A stretch of 64,000 bases of DNA from an uncultured Gammaproteobacteria bacterium (GTDB lineage Bacteria; Pseudomonadota; Gammaproteobacteria; PS1; Pseudothioglobaceae), in NCBI GenBank assembly GCA_913020715.1, contig CAJVZH010000001.1, forward strand, positions 1-64,000, written 5' to 3'. Positions 34,660 to 44,411 of the stretch are shown piece after piece. Made by a program: the position numbers and the translations under genes. The stretch's first letter is position 1. Each line of letters opens with the position of its first letter. Under the pieces are notes generated by a model, which was given only the letters and a program-made list of their open reading frames with translations, was not told the DNA's origin and did no database searches.

Positions 34660-35403
34660 ATGAGCTCAGAAGACCAAGCACCTCTGAATACAAATTCAGC
34701 GCTAAAGCATATTGCCATCATCATGGACGGCAACGGCCGTTGGGCAAAAGCAAAACACCTGCCGCGAGCGCACGGCCACCAAAAAGGCGTACAAACGGTG
34801 CGTGAAATTGTCAAACACTGTGCCAAAATTGGCGTTGGTAATTTGACTTTATTTGCCTTTAGTAGTGAGAATATGAAGCGCTCATCAGAAGAGGTGGGGG
34901 TGCTGTTTAAACTGTTTCTTACCGTACTAAAACAGGAAACAAAAAAACTAAACGACAACAATATTCGCTTAAAAATTATTGGCGACATGTCTGTCTTTAG
35001 CGCAGAAATTCAAGCGCTCGCCAGTGATGCGGAGAAACTCCTGAGCCACAACACTGGCCTAACTCTTGTTATTGCCGCCAATTACGGTGGCCAATGGGAC
35101 ATTGCCCAAGCGGCCAAAAAAATTGCCACGCTGGCCTCTGAGGGTCAAATACAGGTTGACGATATCGATATCGACATTTTTGAAAAACACACCGCTCTTG
35201 CCGGCCTGCCAAAGGTTGACCTATTAATTCGCACCAGTGGCGAAATCAGAATTAGCAACTTTTTGCTTTGGGATATTGCCTATAGCGAGTTGTTTTTTAC
35301 CAACACACTGTGGCCTGACTTTGGCCCCGATGAACTTGACGAAGCGATTCTTGACTTTCATTCGCGCGACCGTCGCTTTGGCGCACGAAAGGACGAGAAC
35401 TAA
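34660..35403 (+). CDS. uppS: undecaprenyl diphosphate synthase
   Basis: cis-Prenyltransferase that makes the C55 lipid carrier for peptidoglycan. The ATG at 34660 gives 247 residues. The TTG at 34651 is a less likely start. IAIIMDGNGRWAKA near 20-33 has the catalytic aspartate and phosphate loop, FAFSSENMKRS follows, and the C-terminal signature is LIRTSGEIRISNFLLWDIAYSE. Its stop overlaps the cdsA ATG by one base. The uppS-cdsA-dxr order is conserved. Confidence 0.96.
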   Translation: MSSEDQAPLNTNSALKHIAIIMDGNGRWAKAKHLPRAHGHQKGVQTVREIVKHCAKIGVGNLTLFAFSSENMKRSSEEVGVLFKLFLTVLKQETKKLNDNNIRLKIIGDMSVFSAEIQALASDAEKLLSHNTGLTLVIAANYGGQWDIAQAAKKIATLASEGQIQVDDIDIDIFEKHTALAGLPKVDLLIRTSGEIRISNFLLWDIAYSELFFTNTLWPDFGPDELDEAILDFHSRDRRFGARKDEN

Positions 35404-36209
35404 TGCTCATTAAGCGCATTGCAACAGCGGCTGTTTTGGTGCCTTTGGTTGTGCTCGGCGCTCTAAACCTTGACAACCATCTATTCAGTCTTGCTTTGGC
35501 GCTAATTGTGGCGCTTGGTGCCTGGGAATACTCACGACTCATCCAAATCAAACGGTCGCCTTTAAGGGCGCTCTATAGCGCGGTGGTTGTTTTGGCGGCA
35601 CTTTCTAGCGCTCTTTGTGGGCCGCTGTTAATGCCCTTGCTGCTCGTCTCAGCAGTATGGTGGTTGTTCAATATTGCCTGGATTCTACTTTACCCAAAAT
35701 ATTCTAGCTGCTGGTATTCGAGCTGGGCCGTTCGCTTAGCAAACGGTTTTTTCATCTTTGTGCCGATGCTTGCTGCGCTTGCTGCAATGCAAAACGAAAG
35801 CAGTGAGCTAGTGCTTTTATTGCTGGCGCTCATTTGGTCTGCTGACAGCGGCGCTTTTTTTGTTGGCAAAGCCATCGGTAAACACAAGCTGTGCGTCAAA
35901 GTAAGCCCCGGAAAAACCATTGAAGGCGCTATTGGCGGAATCATCACAACCGTTGCAGTGATGATGATATATGTCGCCTTTCAAGTGGATGGCGCCTCGA
36001 TGGGGCAATACTTCCAATACACTATTTTGGCCTTGTTGGTTGCAGTTTCATCGATTGTGGGCGACTTATTTGAAAGCCTCTTTAAGCGAATTTCAAATAT
36101 CAAAGACAGTGGCAACTTGCTGCCGGGGCACGGCGGTATTTTTGACAGAATTGACAGCTTGACCGCAGCAGCGCCAATCTTTTATTTGGCCCACGAGCTG
36201 CTCATATGA
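35403..36209 (+). CDS. cdsA: phosphatidate cytidylyltransferase
   Basis: 268-residue membrane enzyme that makes CDP-diacylglycerol for phospholipids. About seven spans. The C-terminal signature SIVGDLFESLFKRISNIKDSGNLLPGHGGIFDRIDS at about 218-253 has the conserved Asp pair and glycines. It is coupled to uppS (one-base overlap) and to dxr (four-base overlap). Confidence 0.96.
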   Translation: MLIKRIATAAVLVPLVVLGALNLDNHLFSLALALIVALGAWEYSRLIQIKRSPLRALYSAVVVLAALSSALCGPLLMPLLLVSAVWWLFNIAWILLYPKYSSCWYSSWAVRLANGFFIFVPMLAALAAMQNESSELVLLLLALIWSADSGAFFVGKAIGKHKLCVKVSPGKTIEGAIGGIITTVAVMMIYVAFQVDGASMGQYFQYTILALLVAVSSIVGDLFESLFKRISNIKDSGNLLPGHGGIFDRIDSLTAAAPIFYLAHELLI

Positions 36210-37360
36210 AAAACATTACCATCCTAGGCGCTACTGGCTCAATTGGCCTTAGCACACTAAGTGTTGTCAGCCTCCACCCTGACAAATACCAAGTTTTCGC
36301 CATAAGCGCCAATACAAACTGGCAAAAAATGCTAGAGCTTTGTCATGTCCATAAGCCGCATTACGCAGTAATGGTCGACGTCGACGCCGCGGAGAAATTA
36401 CAAAACACCTTAAACTCTGAAACAATTGTTTTAAGCGGCGAAGTCGCTTTGGCTGAACTGGCTGCCCACGAGCAAACCGACTATTTAATGGCCGCCATTG
36501 TTGGTGCAGCAGGCATGGCCTCTACGCTCGCTGCCGCCAAAGCTGGAAAACGAATCATGCTGGCCAACAAAGAGTCTTTAGTGCTGGCAGGCGACCTATT
36601 GATGGACGCAGTCAAGCATTCTGGCGCCGAACTTATTCCGGTTGACTCTGAGCACAGTGCTATTTTCCAATGCCTGCAGGGAGGCACAAAGGGGCTTAGC
36701 AAAATTCAGCTGACCGCTTCTGGCGGGCCTTTTTTGGGCGTGCCACTGGCAAAGCTGGCGGGCGTTACACCGGACGAGGCCTGCGCCCACCCCAACTGGT
36801 CCATGGGTCGAAAAATTTCTGTTGATTCGGCGACAATGATGAACAAGGGGCTTGAGGTGATAGAGGCGCATTTCTTATTCGGCCTCTCCCATGAGAATAT
36901 AGATGTAGTGGTTCACCCACAAAGCATTATTCATTCTTTTGCTTATTTTAATGATGGCAGTGTGCTCTCACAACTGGGGCTGCCCGATATGCGTACAGCA
37001 ATATCGTATGCACTCTCGCACCCTCAGCGACACAACTCCGGCGTGGGCACGCTTGACCTTACTCAACAAAAACCATTGCAATTTTACACGCCAGACTTAG
37101 CTTCCTTTTCGTGTCTGCGTCTCGCTTACGAAGCGTTGAAGACAGGGCAAAGTGCCGTGGGCACATTAAATGCTGCCAACGAAATAGCAGTCGATGCCTT
37201 CTTAAACAACAAAATCAGTTTTTTAGATATTAGCAGCACGCTTGAAAAAACACTAGAGGCAGTGCCGGTTGTCTCACTTGACACGCTTGACGACGTTATG
37301 GAAAATGACCAACTTTCAAGACAGGTGGCCAAATCCATCATCGAAGCAACTTGTGCTTAA
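36206..37360 (+). CDS. dxr: 1-deoxy-D-xylulose 5-phosphate reductoisomerase
   Basis: 384-residue enzyme that makes MEP in the non-mevalonate isoprenoid pathway. The NADPH motif GATGSIGLSTL lies at 6-16, NKESLVLAG near 117-125, metal-binding DSEHSAIFQCLQGG near 142-155, and the flexible loop and substrate region ASGGPFLG and HPNWSMGRKISVDSATMMNKG follow. It supplies precursors for the UppS product encoded two genes upstream. In most gammaproteobacteria rseP and bamA follow. Here an M23 peptidase does. Confidence 0.97.
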   Translation: MKNITILGATGSIGLSTLSVVSLHPDKYQVFAISANTNWQKMLELCHVHKPHYAVMVDVDAAEKLQNTLNSETIVLSGEVALAELAAHEQTDYLMAAIVGAAGMASTLAAAKAGKRIMLANKESLVLAGDLLMDAVKHSGAELIPVDSEHSAIFQCLQGGTKGLSKIQLTASGGPFLGVPLAKLAGVTPDEACAHPNWSMGRKISVDSATMMNKGLEVIEAHFLFGLSHENIDVVVHPQSIIHSFAYFNDGSVLSQLGLPDMRTAISYALSHPQRHNSGVGTLDLTQQKPLQFYTPDLASFSCLRLAYEALKTGQSAVGTLNAANEIAVDAFLNNKISFLDISSTLEKTLEAVPVVSLDTLDDVMENDQLSRQVAKSIIEATCA

Positions 37361-38495
37361 AATAAACAAAAGCTTTTTACGTATCCTGTTGCTGGCCTTT
37401 CTTGGTGGCCTCAGTGCGTTATACGCCTTACCAAGTCACGCCGACGGCAAGCATGAGTTTCATTTTGAAGTGTCTCGTGGCGACGTCTTTTACAGGTTCT
37501 TTTTCACAGCTGGCCTTAACGGTGAATTGTTAAATAAAATGATGAAGTCGGACGAGCGCGCCTCTCGCCTTAGTCGCATCGCCCCTGGAGACAAGTTCAA
37601 AATTACCCTTGACGACAACCACGACCTGAAGAAAATTATCTTCCAGCCACTCGACGCCAACCCCCTGCTGATCACTTATAGCAAGCAAAAATTCCGTTTT
37701 GTCAGTGTCAATATTCAGCCAACCGAGCCTCTAACACACTCCACAATTGTGATTAGCAAGTCGCTCAATTACGACGGCAAAAAAGCCGGCATTGAGCCAG
37801 AGGTAATTGATTTAATTATTGCAAACTTCACCTGGGCAATGGACTTTAGTCGTGACCTGCAAAAAGGCGACAAGTTCATTTTGGCCTGGGATGGTGGCAG
37901 CACACCAAGCGCCATAATTTACGTTGGCGCCCGCAAAACCATTGCTCTTTTTGCTTACACCAGTGCGGTCACCGGCAAAAATTATTACGATATTAGCGGA
38001 AAAACACTTAACGACACCTTTGACTTTGCAGGTCTTAAATATTCTCGAATTAGCTCCAGCTTTACCAAAAGCCGCTGGCATCCAGTACTCAAAAAATACC
38101 GCTCCCACAAGGGCACAGATTTTGCCGCGCCCAAGGGCAGGCCGGTTTATGCTACCGCTAAAGGCACGGTTAAACATGTCGCTGTCGTTCGTGGTTATGG
38201 CAATGTGGTCTACTTGAGTCACGGCACCGAAATTGTAACGCTTTACGCCCACCTCTCAAAATTCGCCGCAGGCTTAAAAACTTCGCAAAAAATTAAAAAA
38301 GGCCAACTGGTAGGCTACGTTGGCAGCACTGGACTCGCAACCGGGCCACACCTTCATTATGAAATTCGTATTAACGGCGTTCACCAAGATGCTGAGAAGG
38401 TTAAACTACCAAAGCAACTCAGTATTCCAACCAATGCCCTCAGCAGCTTTAAAAACAAAGCCAAAAGCTTGCTCGAGCAACTGGGCATAAAATAA
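37353..38495 (+). CDS. exported M23 (LytM) family metallopeptidase with OapA-like domain
   Basis: 380-residue putative murein endopeptidase. I choose the GTG at 37353, giving a signal/anchor (FLRILLLAFLGGLSALYALPSHA). Earlier codons lie inside dxr and lack family support. An N-terminal OapA/LysM-like region precedes the M23 domain, whose zinc motifs are HKGTDFAAP (HxxxD) and HLHYE (HxH), near residues 254 and 330. It resembles MepM/YebA-type enzymes that cut peptidoglycan cross-links. It overlaps the dxr 3' end by eight bases. Confidence 0.88.
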   Translation: MLKINKSFLRILLLAFLGGLSALYALPSHADGKHEFHFEVSRGDVFYRFFFTAGLNGELLNKMMKSDERASRLSRIAPGDKFKITLDDNHDLKKIIFQPLDANPLLITYSKQKFRFVSVNIQPTEPLTHSTIVISKSLNYDGKKAGIEPEVIDLIIANFTWAMDFSRDLQKGDKFILAWDGGSTPSAIIYVGARKTIALFAYTSAVTGKNYYDISGKTLNDTFDFAGLKYSRISSSFTKSRWHPVLKKYRSHKGTDFAAPKGRPVYATAKGTVKHVAVVRGYGNVVYLSHGTEIVTLYAHLSKFAAGLKTSQKIKKGQLVGYVGSTGLATGPHLHYEIRINGVHQDAEKVKLPKQLSIPTNALSSFKNKAKSLLEQLGIK

Positions 38496-38586
38496 CACCA
38501 CAATTTATGCACTCTGCGCTCTGAAGGGGGCGACATTAAAGCCGCATTCGATTAAAATAAAAGCTTTATGTTTCACATGAATCATT

Positions 38587-39462
38587 ATGCAAGCACTTCT
38601 TCAAGCCTCGATTGACCTGCCACTTTTGCACCGTGGAAAAGTTAGAGATATTTTTGCTATTGATGAGTCTACAATGCTCATGGTCACCACCGATCGCCTC
38701 TCGGCCTTTGACGTGGTTTTTGATCAACCGATTCCACAAAAAGGCGCGGTTTTAACATCGGTTGCTAATTATTGGTTCAACAAAACCGAGCATATTATTC
38801 CCAACCACTTGACGGGCATTGCCCTCGAAGACGTGCTTTCCAAGGACGAGGCTGAGCAACTTGAGGGTCGCGCCATAGTCGTTAAAAAATTGCGGCCAAT
38901 AGCGGTTGAAGCGGTTGTTAGGGGCTACCTAATTGGCTCCGGCTGGAAAGAGTATCAAGCCACCGGTTCGGTTTGCAGCATTAAACTACCGAGCGATTTA
39001 CAGCTAGCCCAGCAACTGACATCACCTCTTTATACGCCGTCTTCTAAGGCTGCGGTTGGCGAACACGACGTCAATATCTCTTTCGAAGAAACCGAAAACA
39101 TGCTCGGATCGGAACTGGCCAATCAAGTGAAAGAAGTCAGTTTACGCATTTATCAATTTGCCGCAGAACATGCGTTTGCTCGCGGCGTCATTATTGCCGA
39201 CACCAAGTTTGAATTTGGCCTCGACGAGGGCGGCCAGTTAACGCTAATGGATGAGGTGTTGACGCCTGATTCGTCAAGATTTTGGGCAAAAGACACCTAC
39301 CAAGTTGGTCACAGCCCAAAAAGCTACGACAAGCAAATTATTAGAGACTACCTAGAAACCCTTGATTGGGGGAAAACACCGCCAGCACCCACCCTGCCTG
39401 ACGAGATTTTGCAAAAAACCGCGGCAAAGTACCAAGAAGTTAAATCGATTTTATGCGCCTGA
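38587..39462 (+). CDS. purC: SAICAR synthetase
   Basis: 291-residue purine-pathway ligase (phosphoribosylaminoimidazole-succinocarboxamide synthase). It belongs to the longer type (about 290-300 residues), not the 237-residue E. coli type. Markers are LLHRGKVRDIFAID near 14-27, TTDRLSAFDVVFDQPIPQKG, VEAVVRGYLIGSGWKEY near 117-131 and LTLMDEVLTPDSSRFW near 219-234. It overlaps the next gene by ten bases. Confidence 0.96.
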   Translation: MQALLQASIDLPLLHRGKVRDIFAIDESTMLMVTTDRLSAFDVVFDQPIPQKGAVLTSVANYWFNKTEHIIPNHLTGIALEDVLSKDEAEQLEGRAIVVKKLRPIAVEAVVRGYLIGSGWKEYQATGSVCSIKLPSDLQLAQQLTSPLYTPSSKAAVGEHDVNISFEETENMLGSELANQVKEVSLRIYQFAAEHAFARGVIIADTKFEFGLDEGGQLTLMDEVLTPDSSRFWAKDTYQVGHSPKSYDKQIIRDYLETLDWGKTPPAPTLPDEILQKTAAKYQEVKSILCA

Positions 39463-40253
39463 GCGGCCATATAGAAAAAATGGAAACATCGCTTTTGGGC
39501 GATGCGGCACAATATCAGCTTGCCTTTGACGACCAGATTGTTGAGTTGAATGCGCTTGTTGGACAACACATTGAGCTAACCTTCAACCAGACAATACAAT
39601 GCTCTAACTGCGACAGAGTGACGCCTAAAAGCTACTCTCAAGGTTTTTGCTTTCCTTGTGCACGATCTCTAGCAAGATGCGACCTTTGTATTATGAGACC
39701 AGAAACTTGCCATTTTCATCTTGGCACTTGTCGTGAACCCAAATGGGGCGAGGCGCACTGTTTTGCGCCACACATTGTCTACCTCGCCAACTCTTCAGGC
39801 CTTAAAGTCGGCATCACCAGAAAAACCAACATGCCCGGTCGCTGGATTGATCAAGGCGCAATCGGAGCAATACCCATACTTGAGGTGAATACTCGATTGG
39901 AGTCGGGTCAGGTAGAGGTTGCTCTAAAAGCGCACGTTAGCGACAAAACGAATTGGCGCAAAATGCTCAAAAATGAAACCGAGAATGTCGATTTGGTCGA
40001 AGCCAAAAATACCTTATTGGCCGAAATTCCAGAACTGATAGACGAACTTGGCGCCACTCGCCTTAATGACGATGTCGTTAATATTGACTACCCTGTGCTA
40101 CAATACCCCAGCAAGATTATCTCTTTAAACTTTGACAAGACGCCGGTGATATCGGGTATTTTGAATGGAATAAAGGGGCAATATTTATTGCTTGATGGTG
40201 GCGTGCTCAACATTAGAAAGTTCGGCTCATACCACGTAACTCTGTCAACTTGA
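39453..40253 (+). CDS. DUF2797 protein with zinc ribbons and GIY-YIG-like region
   Basis: 266 residues of the uncharacterised DUF2797 family. Two cysteine clusters (CSNCDRVTPKSYSQGFCFPC near 50-69, CDLCIMRPETCHFHLGTC near 75-92) would bind zinc. They precede APHIVYLANSSGLKVGITRK, near 108-127, and MPGRWIDQGA, which resemble a GIY-YIG nuclease core (VYL...GLKVGIT). Catalysis is unproven. It overlaps purC and is probably cotranscribed with it. Confidence 0.8.
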   Translation: MRLSGHIEKMETSLLGDAAQYQLAFDDQIVELNALVGQHIELTFNQTIQCSNCDRVTPKSYSQGFCFPCARSLARCDLCIMRPETCHFHLGTCREPKWGEAHCFAPHIVYLANSSGLKVGITRKTNMPGRWIDQGAIGAIPILEVNTRLESGQVEVALKAHVSDKTNWRKMLKNETENVDLVEAKNTLLAEIPELIDELGATRLNDDVVNIDYPVLQYPSKIISLNFDKTPVISGILNGIKGQYLLLDGGVLNIRKFGSYHVTLST

Positions 40254-40280
40254 TAACCCGCATTAATTAAACAAGATTGT

Positions 40281-41468
40281 ATGAACGAAGATTTCCCGCG
40301 AATTAAACGCCTACCCACTTATGTATTCGCGATCACCAATGGTCTCAAAGCAAAAGCCAGGGCAAAAGGCGAAGACATTATTGATTTTGGTATGGGCAAC
40401 CCAGACCAGCCAACCCCCAAGCACATTGTTGATAAATTGGTTGAGGTTGCCCAACGCAGCGACACTCACCGCTACTCTATGTCTCGCGGCATTCCACGCT
40501 TAAGGCGTGCGATTACCAATTGGTACAAAGAGCGCTATGATATCGATCTTGACCCCGAAACCGAGGCAATTGTCACACTTGGCTCAAAAGAAGGGCTTGC
40601 CAATCTAGCCCAAGCGATGGTCGGCAAAGGTGATACAGTACTAGTACCAAGTCCAGCCTACCCAATTCACCCGTACGGTTTTGTAATCGCTGGAGCGGAC
40701 ATTCGTCGCGTGCCTTGCGGCCCTGGCTATGACTTTTTCTCAGAGCTTGAAAAGGCGATTAAAGACACTTGGCCGAAGCCCAAGGCTTTGGTTTTAAACT
40801 ACCCATCTAACCCCACTTCGGAGTGTGTCGAGCTGGAATTTTTTGAACGCGTTATTAAAATTGCCAAAGAGCATGAAATCTGGGTAGTTCAAGACTTGGC
40901 CTACGCTGATATTGTCTATGACGGCTACAAGGCGCCGAGTATTTTTGAAGTGCCGGGTGCAAAAGACATTGCGGTTGAGTTCTTCTCGCTATCAAAAAGC
41001 TACAATATGCCCGGCTGGCGTGTCGGCTTTATGGTCGGCAACTCAACACTGGTTGGCGCACTTGCAAAAATAAAATCTTATTTGGACTATGGTATTTTCA
41101 CCCCAATACAGGTGGCCGCCATTGAGGCGCTTGAAGGCGACCAAACTTGCGTATCTGAAATTCGTGACATGTACCAACACCGTCGTGACGTGCTCTGCGG
41201 GGGGTTAAAAAATATCGGTTGGGACATACCGCCACCGAAAGCAACCATGTTTATTTGGGCAAAAATTCCAGAATTTTATCGCCACATGGGCTCGCTAGAG
41301 TTTTGCAAGGAGCTTCTTAAACGAGCGAAAGTTGGTGTGTCGCCGGGCATTGGCTTTGGTGATTATGGCGATGATTATGTGCGCATCTGCCTCATTGAGA
41401 ACGAGCAAAGAACACGTCAAGCCATTCGCGGTATTCGCGCCATGTTCAAGGAAGATGGCCTTTTATGA
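40281..41468 (+). CDS. alaC: glutamate-pyruvate aminotransferase AlaC
   Basis: 395-residue class I PLP aminotransferase making alanine from pyruvate and glutamate. The whole chain follows E. coli AlaC closely: [47 protein letters not shown] and the PLP lysine in [18 protein letters not shown] near 236-253, ending [14 protein letters not shown]. The usual downstream hom-thrC are absent. Instead a P-loop protein and metA follow with overlapping ends. Confidence 0.95.
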   Translation: MNEDFPRIKRLPTYVFAITNGLKAKARAKGEDIIDFGMGNPDQPTPKHIVDKLVEVAQRSDTHRYSMSRGIPRLRRAITNWYKERYDIDLDPETEAIVTLGSKEGLANLAQAMVGKGDTVLVPSPAYPIHPYGFVIAGADIRRVPCGPGYDFFSELEKAIKDTWPKPKALVLNYPSNPTSECVELEFFERVIKIAKEHEIWVVQDLAYADIVYDGYKAPSIFEVPGAKDIAVEFFSLSKSYNMPGWRVGFMVGNSTLVGALAKIKSYLDYGIFTPIQVAAIEALEGDQTCVSEIRDMYQHRRDVLCGGLKNIGWDIPPPKATMFIWAKIPEFYRHMGSLEFCKELLKRAKVGVSPGIGFGDYGDDYVRICLIENEQRTRQAIRGIRAMFKEDGLL

Positions 41469-42301
41469 AGCTTGACAAAGCTCAATTCGGGGCGCTGAAA
41501 AACAAGCGCATCACCCTTCTTGGAATGTCGGGTGTCGGTAAGACGCACCTAGCTAGATTGATTGGTCAATCTGGCGACTGGTTTCATTTTTCCGGCGACT
41601 ACCATATTGGCGCAACGCATTTAAAAGATGAAATTGTCGATAATATTGCGCTCAAGATGAAAAAAGACCCTTGGCTGCAAAAACTGCTGAACAATCACTC
41701 GATTAGCGTTAACTCACAAGTCACTTTTGACAATCTCGAGCCAATTTCGGCCTTTCTCGGCAAAGCGGGCAACCCCGAAGAAGGCGGACTGCCAATTAAT
41801 GAATTTATTCGGCGCCAAGCTAAGTTTTGCGAGGCCGAAATTCGGGCGATGAATGATGTGCCAAAATTTATTGAAAGAGCGCTAAACCAAGGTCACGAAC
41901 ACTTTATTAATGATGCGGGTGGCAGCTTGTGTGAACTGGGCGATGAGCGCGTCTATCAAACACTTGCCGAGCACACTTTGATTCTTTATATTAAAACATC
42001 AAGCGCCAACGAAAAAATGCTTATTGAGCGCGCTCAGCGACGCCCCAAACCGCTGTATTATCAAACAGGGTTTTTGCAATCTGCGCTGAATGAATATCTT
42101 GCTGAAAACAAGCTTAGCTACGTAGCACAAATAAGCCCCGATGCGTTTGTTCGTTGGGTATTTCCAAAACTGGTTGCCAACCGCTTGCCGAAATATCAAA
42201 AAATTGCTGATCAATACGGCTATACCCTTAATAGCGACGACCTCTACCAGTGCAAAACAGCCGACGACGTGTTTAATTTAATTGACGAGGCACTCGACTG
42301 A
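41465..42301 (+). CDS. uncharacterised P-loop ATPase between alaC and metA
   Basis: 278 residues with Walker [16 protein letters not shown] near 18-32 and a kinase-like core (shikimate-kinase-like fold by motif only). Distinctive blocks are [48 protein letters not shown] near 145-156 and [10 protein letters not shown] associate this architecture with a family annotated only as 'ATPase' in Alphaproteobacteria. Its presence here may reflect transfer. It overlaps alaC by four bases and adjoins metA, so it is part of an amino-acid operon. Function is unknown. Confidence 0.75.
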   Translation: MKLDKAQFGALKNKRITLLGMSGVGKTHLARLIGQSGDWFHFSGDYHIGATHLKDEIVDNIALKMKKDPWLQKLLNNHSISVNSQVTFDNLEPISAFLGKAGNPEEGGLPINEFIRRQAKFCEAEIRAMNDVPKFIERALNQGHEHFINDAGGSLCELGDERVYQTLAEHTLILYIKTSSANEKMLIERAQRRPKPLYYQTGFLQSALNEYLAENKLSYVAQISPDAFVRWVFPKLVANRLPKYQKIADQYGYTLNSDDLYQCKTADDVFNLIDEALD

Positions 42302-42302
42302 T

Positions 42303-43361
42303 ATGCCATTAATTGCCCACTCCGACCTGCCATCGTTTCAACGCCTTAAAGATCAAGGGGAGACCATTCTTTCTAAGGACAGAGCCCAGCACCAAGTTAT
42401 TCGTGAATTGCACATTGGTCTATTGAACATGATGCCAGATGCAGCACTTGAGGCCACCGAGCGTCAATTTTTTCGACTCATTGGCCACTCAAACGAAATT
42501 GCTCAGTTCTACGTGCACCCTTTTTCTCTTTCAAGCGTCGAGCGTGGCGAGAAGGCGGCAGAACACCTAAGCAAACACTACAAAACGTTTGATGAAATCA
42601 AGACCATTGGTCTTGATGCGCTCATCATTACTGGCGCCAACGTATCCCATCCAGATCTTCAGCTTGCGCCGTTTTACGAGCAGCTCAAGGAAGTGGTTGA
42701 GTGGTCTTATGAAAACGTTACTTCAACCTTGTGCTCTTGTTTGGCAACACACGCAGTGCTGGAATTTCGCTACGGACAGACGCGACAACCCATCGGAGAC
42801 AAGTGCTGGGGGGTATTTCCGCACCACCTTGTCGACAGACACCACCCACTACTCAGCGGTGTCAACACGCGTTTTGACATCCCGCACTCGCGTTTTAATG
42901 CCGTTTCTGAGGCGCAGTTCGAAAAAGCCGGTGTGAAAATTTTAGCCAAAAGCACTGAAGGCGTGCACTTGGCGGTCAGCCCAGACCTCTTTAGACTGGT
43001 GTTCTTCCAGGGCCACCCCGAGTACGACACTGTTAGCCTACTAAAAGAATACAAGCGTGAAGTGATGCTGTATCTCAGTGGCGAGCGAGAGGATTACCCG
43101 CCAATGCCGGACAACTATTTGAGCGCACAAAACCAAGCCATTCTAAGTGAGTATCAAGCTAAGCTGGCCTCGGGCGAAATGACCATCAAAGATTTCCCCG
43201 AATCTCTCATTGCACAAACGCTAGACAACACCTGGCATGACAGCACAACAGCCATTATCAACAACTGGATTGGCTGTGTCTATCAGGTTACACATGAAGA
43301 TATTGACAAGCCATTTATGGATGGCATCAATCCACAAGACCCTCTTAACTTAAAGGAGTGA
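42303..43361 (+). CDS. metA: homoserine O-succinyltransferase family protein (MetA)
   Basis: First committed enzyme of methionine synthesis, acylating homoserine. Starting at the ATG at 42303 the protein has 352 residues. The class I amidotransferase-like triad is visible: cysteine in STLCSCLATHA near 144-154, and histidine and glutamate in FFQGHPEYDTVSLLKEY near 241-257. LLNMMPDAALEATERQF is the MetA N-terminal hallmark. MetA members can use acetyl- or succinyl-CoA, so acyl specificity is not certain. The stop overlaps the mutY GTG. Confidence 0.92.
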   Translation: MPLIAHSDLPSFQRLKDQGETILSKDRAQHQVIRELHIGLLNMMPDAALEATERQFFRLIGHSNEIAQFYVHPFSLSSVERGEKAAEHLSKHYKTFDEIKTIGLDALIITGANVSHPDLQLAPFYEQLKEVVEWSYENVTSTLCSCLATHAVLEFRYGQTRQPIGDKCWGVFPHHLVDRHHPLLSGVNTRFDIPHSRFNAVSEAQFEKAGVKILAKSTEGVHLAVSPDLFRLVFFQGHPEYDTVSLLKEYKREVMLYLSGEREDYPPMPDNYLSAQNQAILSEYQAKLASGEMTIKDFPESLIAQTLDNTWHDSTTAIINNWIGCVYQVTHEDIDKPFMDGINPQDPLNLKE

Positions 43362-44371
43362 GTGCGCTCGCCAAAGACTTACTCGCCTGGTTCGAGGTCA
43401 GTGGCAGAAAAAACCTTCCTTGGCAATCGAATCCGAGCAACATCTATCATATCTGGGTGTCGGAGGTCATGCTACAACAAACCCAAGTGGCGACCGTTAT
43501 AAGCTACTTTAACACTTTTATTGCTCAATTTCCAACACTAAGAAAGCTGGCCGATGCCGATATTGATGAAGTGTTGGCGCTGTGGGCGGGGCTTGGTTAT
43601 TACTCTCGAGCGAGAAACCTACACAAAAGCGCTCAAATTATCTTGGCTAAGTTTGACGGCGATTTCCCGCTGGTGTTCACTGACGTGCTAAGTCTGCCTG
43701 GAGTTGGCGAGTCCACTGCCGGGGCCATTTTGTCGCTTGGAGCAAAACAACGCCACCCCATTCTCGATGGTAATGTTAAGCGCGTACTCAGTCGCTACCG
43801 ACAAATAGAGGGCCACTACAGTGCCGCATCGGTGCTTAAAATACTGTGGCAAGAGGCTGATTTTCACACCCCTAACAAGGCCAACGCAAAATACACACAA
43901 GCTATTATGGATTTGGGCGCAACCGTTTGCACTCGCAGCAAACCAAAATGCAACGCCTGCCCTATCAGCCAGCACTGTCAAGCCAATTTATGCCAAACAC
44001 AAAACAAATACCCTCACAAAAAACCAAGAAAATTAAAACCAACCAAATCCACAGCGATGCTGATTTTTCAAAACGAAAAAGGTGGGGTTTTTCTTAACAA
44101 AAGACCAGACAAAGGCATTTGGGGCGGGCTCTGGAGTTTGGTTGAATGTGACGACAGCGACTCCGACATCACAAAAACAATAAAATCGCACAACACTTTG
44201 GCAAAGATTGAAAAAACACTTCCCCAGTTTAAACACAGCTTTAGCCACTACCATCTACTCATCAGGCCTGTATTAATCTCTTCGCCAGGCTTGAGGCGCG
44301 GCTATGAGAATCCAGACAAGTTTAACAAGGGCGTACCGACGCCTGTGAAAAAAATACTTTCACAGCTTTAA
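43358..44371 (+). CDS. mutY: A/G-specific adenine DNA glycosylase
   Basis: 337-residue base-excision enzyme removing A opposite 8-oxoG. The start is a GTG overlapping the metA stop, with AAGGAG upstream. Motifs are the catalytic glutamate in SEVMLQQTQVATV near 32-44, the helix-hairpin-helix LPGVGESTAGAIL near 112-124 with catalytic aspartate in PILDGNVKRVL, the 4Fe-4S ligands C-x6-C-x2-C-x5-C (CTRSKPKCNACPISQHC) near 190-206, and a C-terminal NUDIX-like oxoG sensor that is somewhat short. Confidence 0.95.
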   Translation: MSALAKDLLAWFEVSGRKNLPWQSNPSNIYHIWVSEVMLQQTQVATVISYFNTFIAQFPTLRKLADADIDEVLALWAGLGYYSRARNLHKSAQIILAKFDGDFPLVFTDVLSLPGVGESTAGAILSLGAKQRHPILDGNVKRVLSRYRQIEGHYSAASVLKILWQEADFHTPNKANAKYTQAIMDLGATVCTRSKPKCNACPISQHCQANLCQTQNKYPHKKPRKLKPTKSTAMLIFQNEKGGVFLNKRPDKGIWGGLWSLVECDDSDSDITKTIKSHNTLAKIEKTLPQFKHSFSHYHLLIRPVLISSPGLRRGYENPDKFNKGVPTPVKKILSQL

Positions 44372-44399
44372 TCGTTTAATTGACTCGATTTCCTATGCG

Positions 44400-44405
44400 T
44401 AAAAT
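44400..44405 (+). promoter_or_regulatory. -10 box directly before ribF (leaderless start)
   Basis: TAAAAT ends six bases before the ribF ATG, whose position is fixed by the family N-terminus. Confidence 0.5.
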
Positions 44406-44411
44406 AACCCT

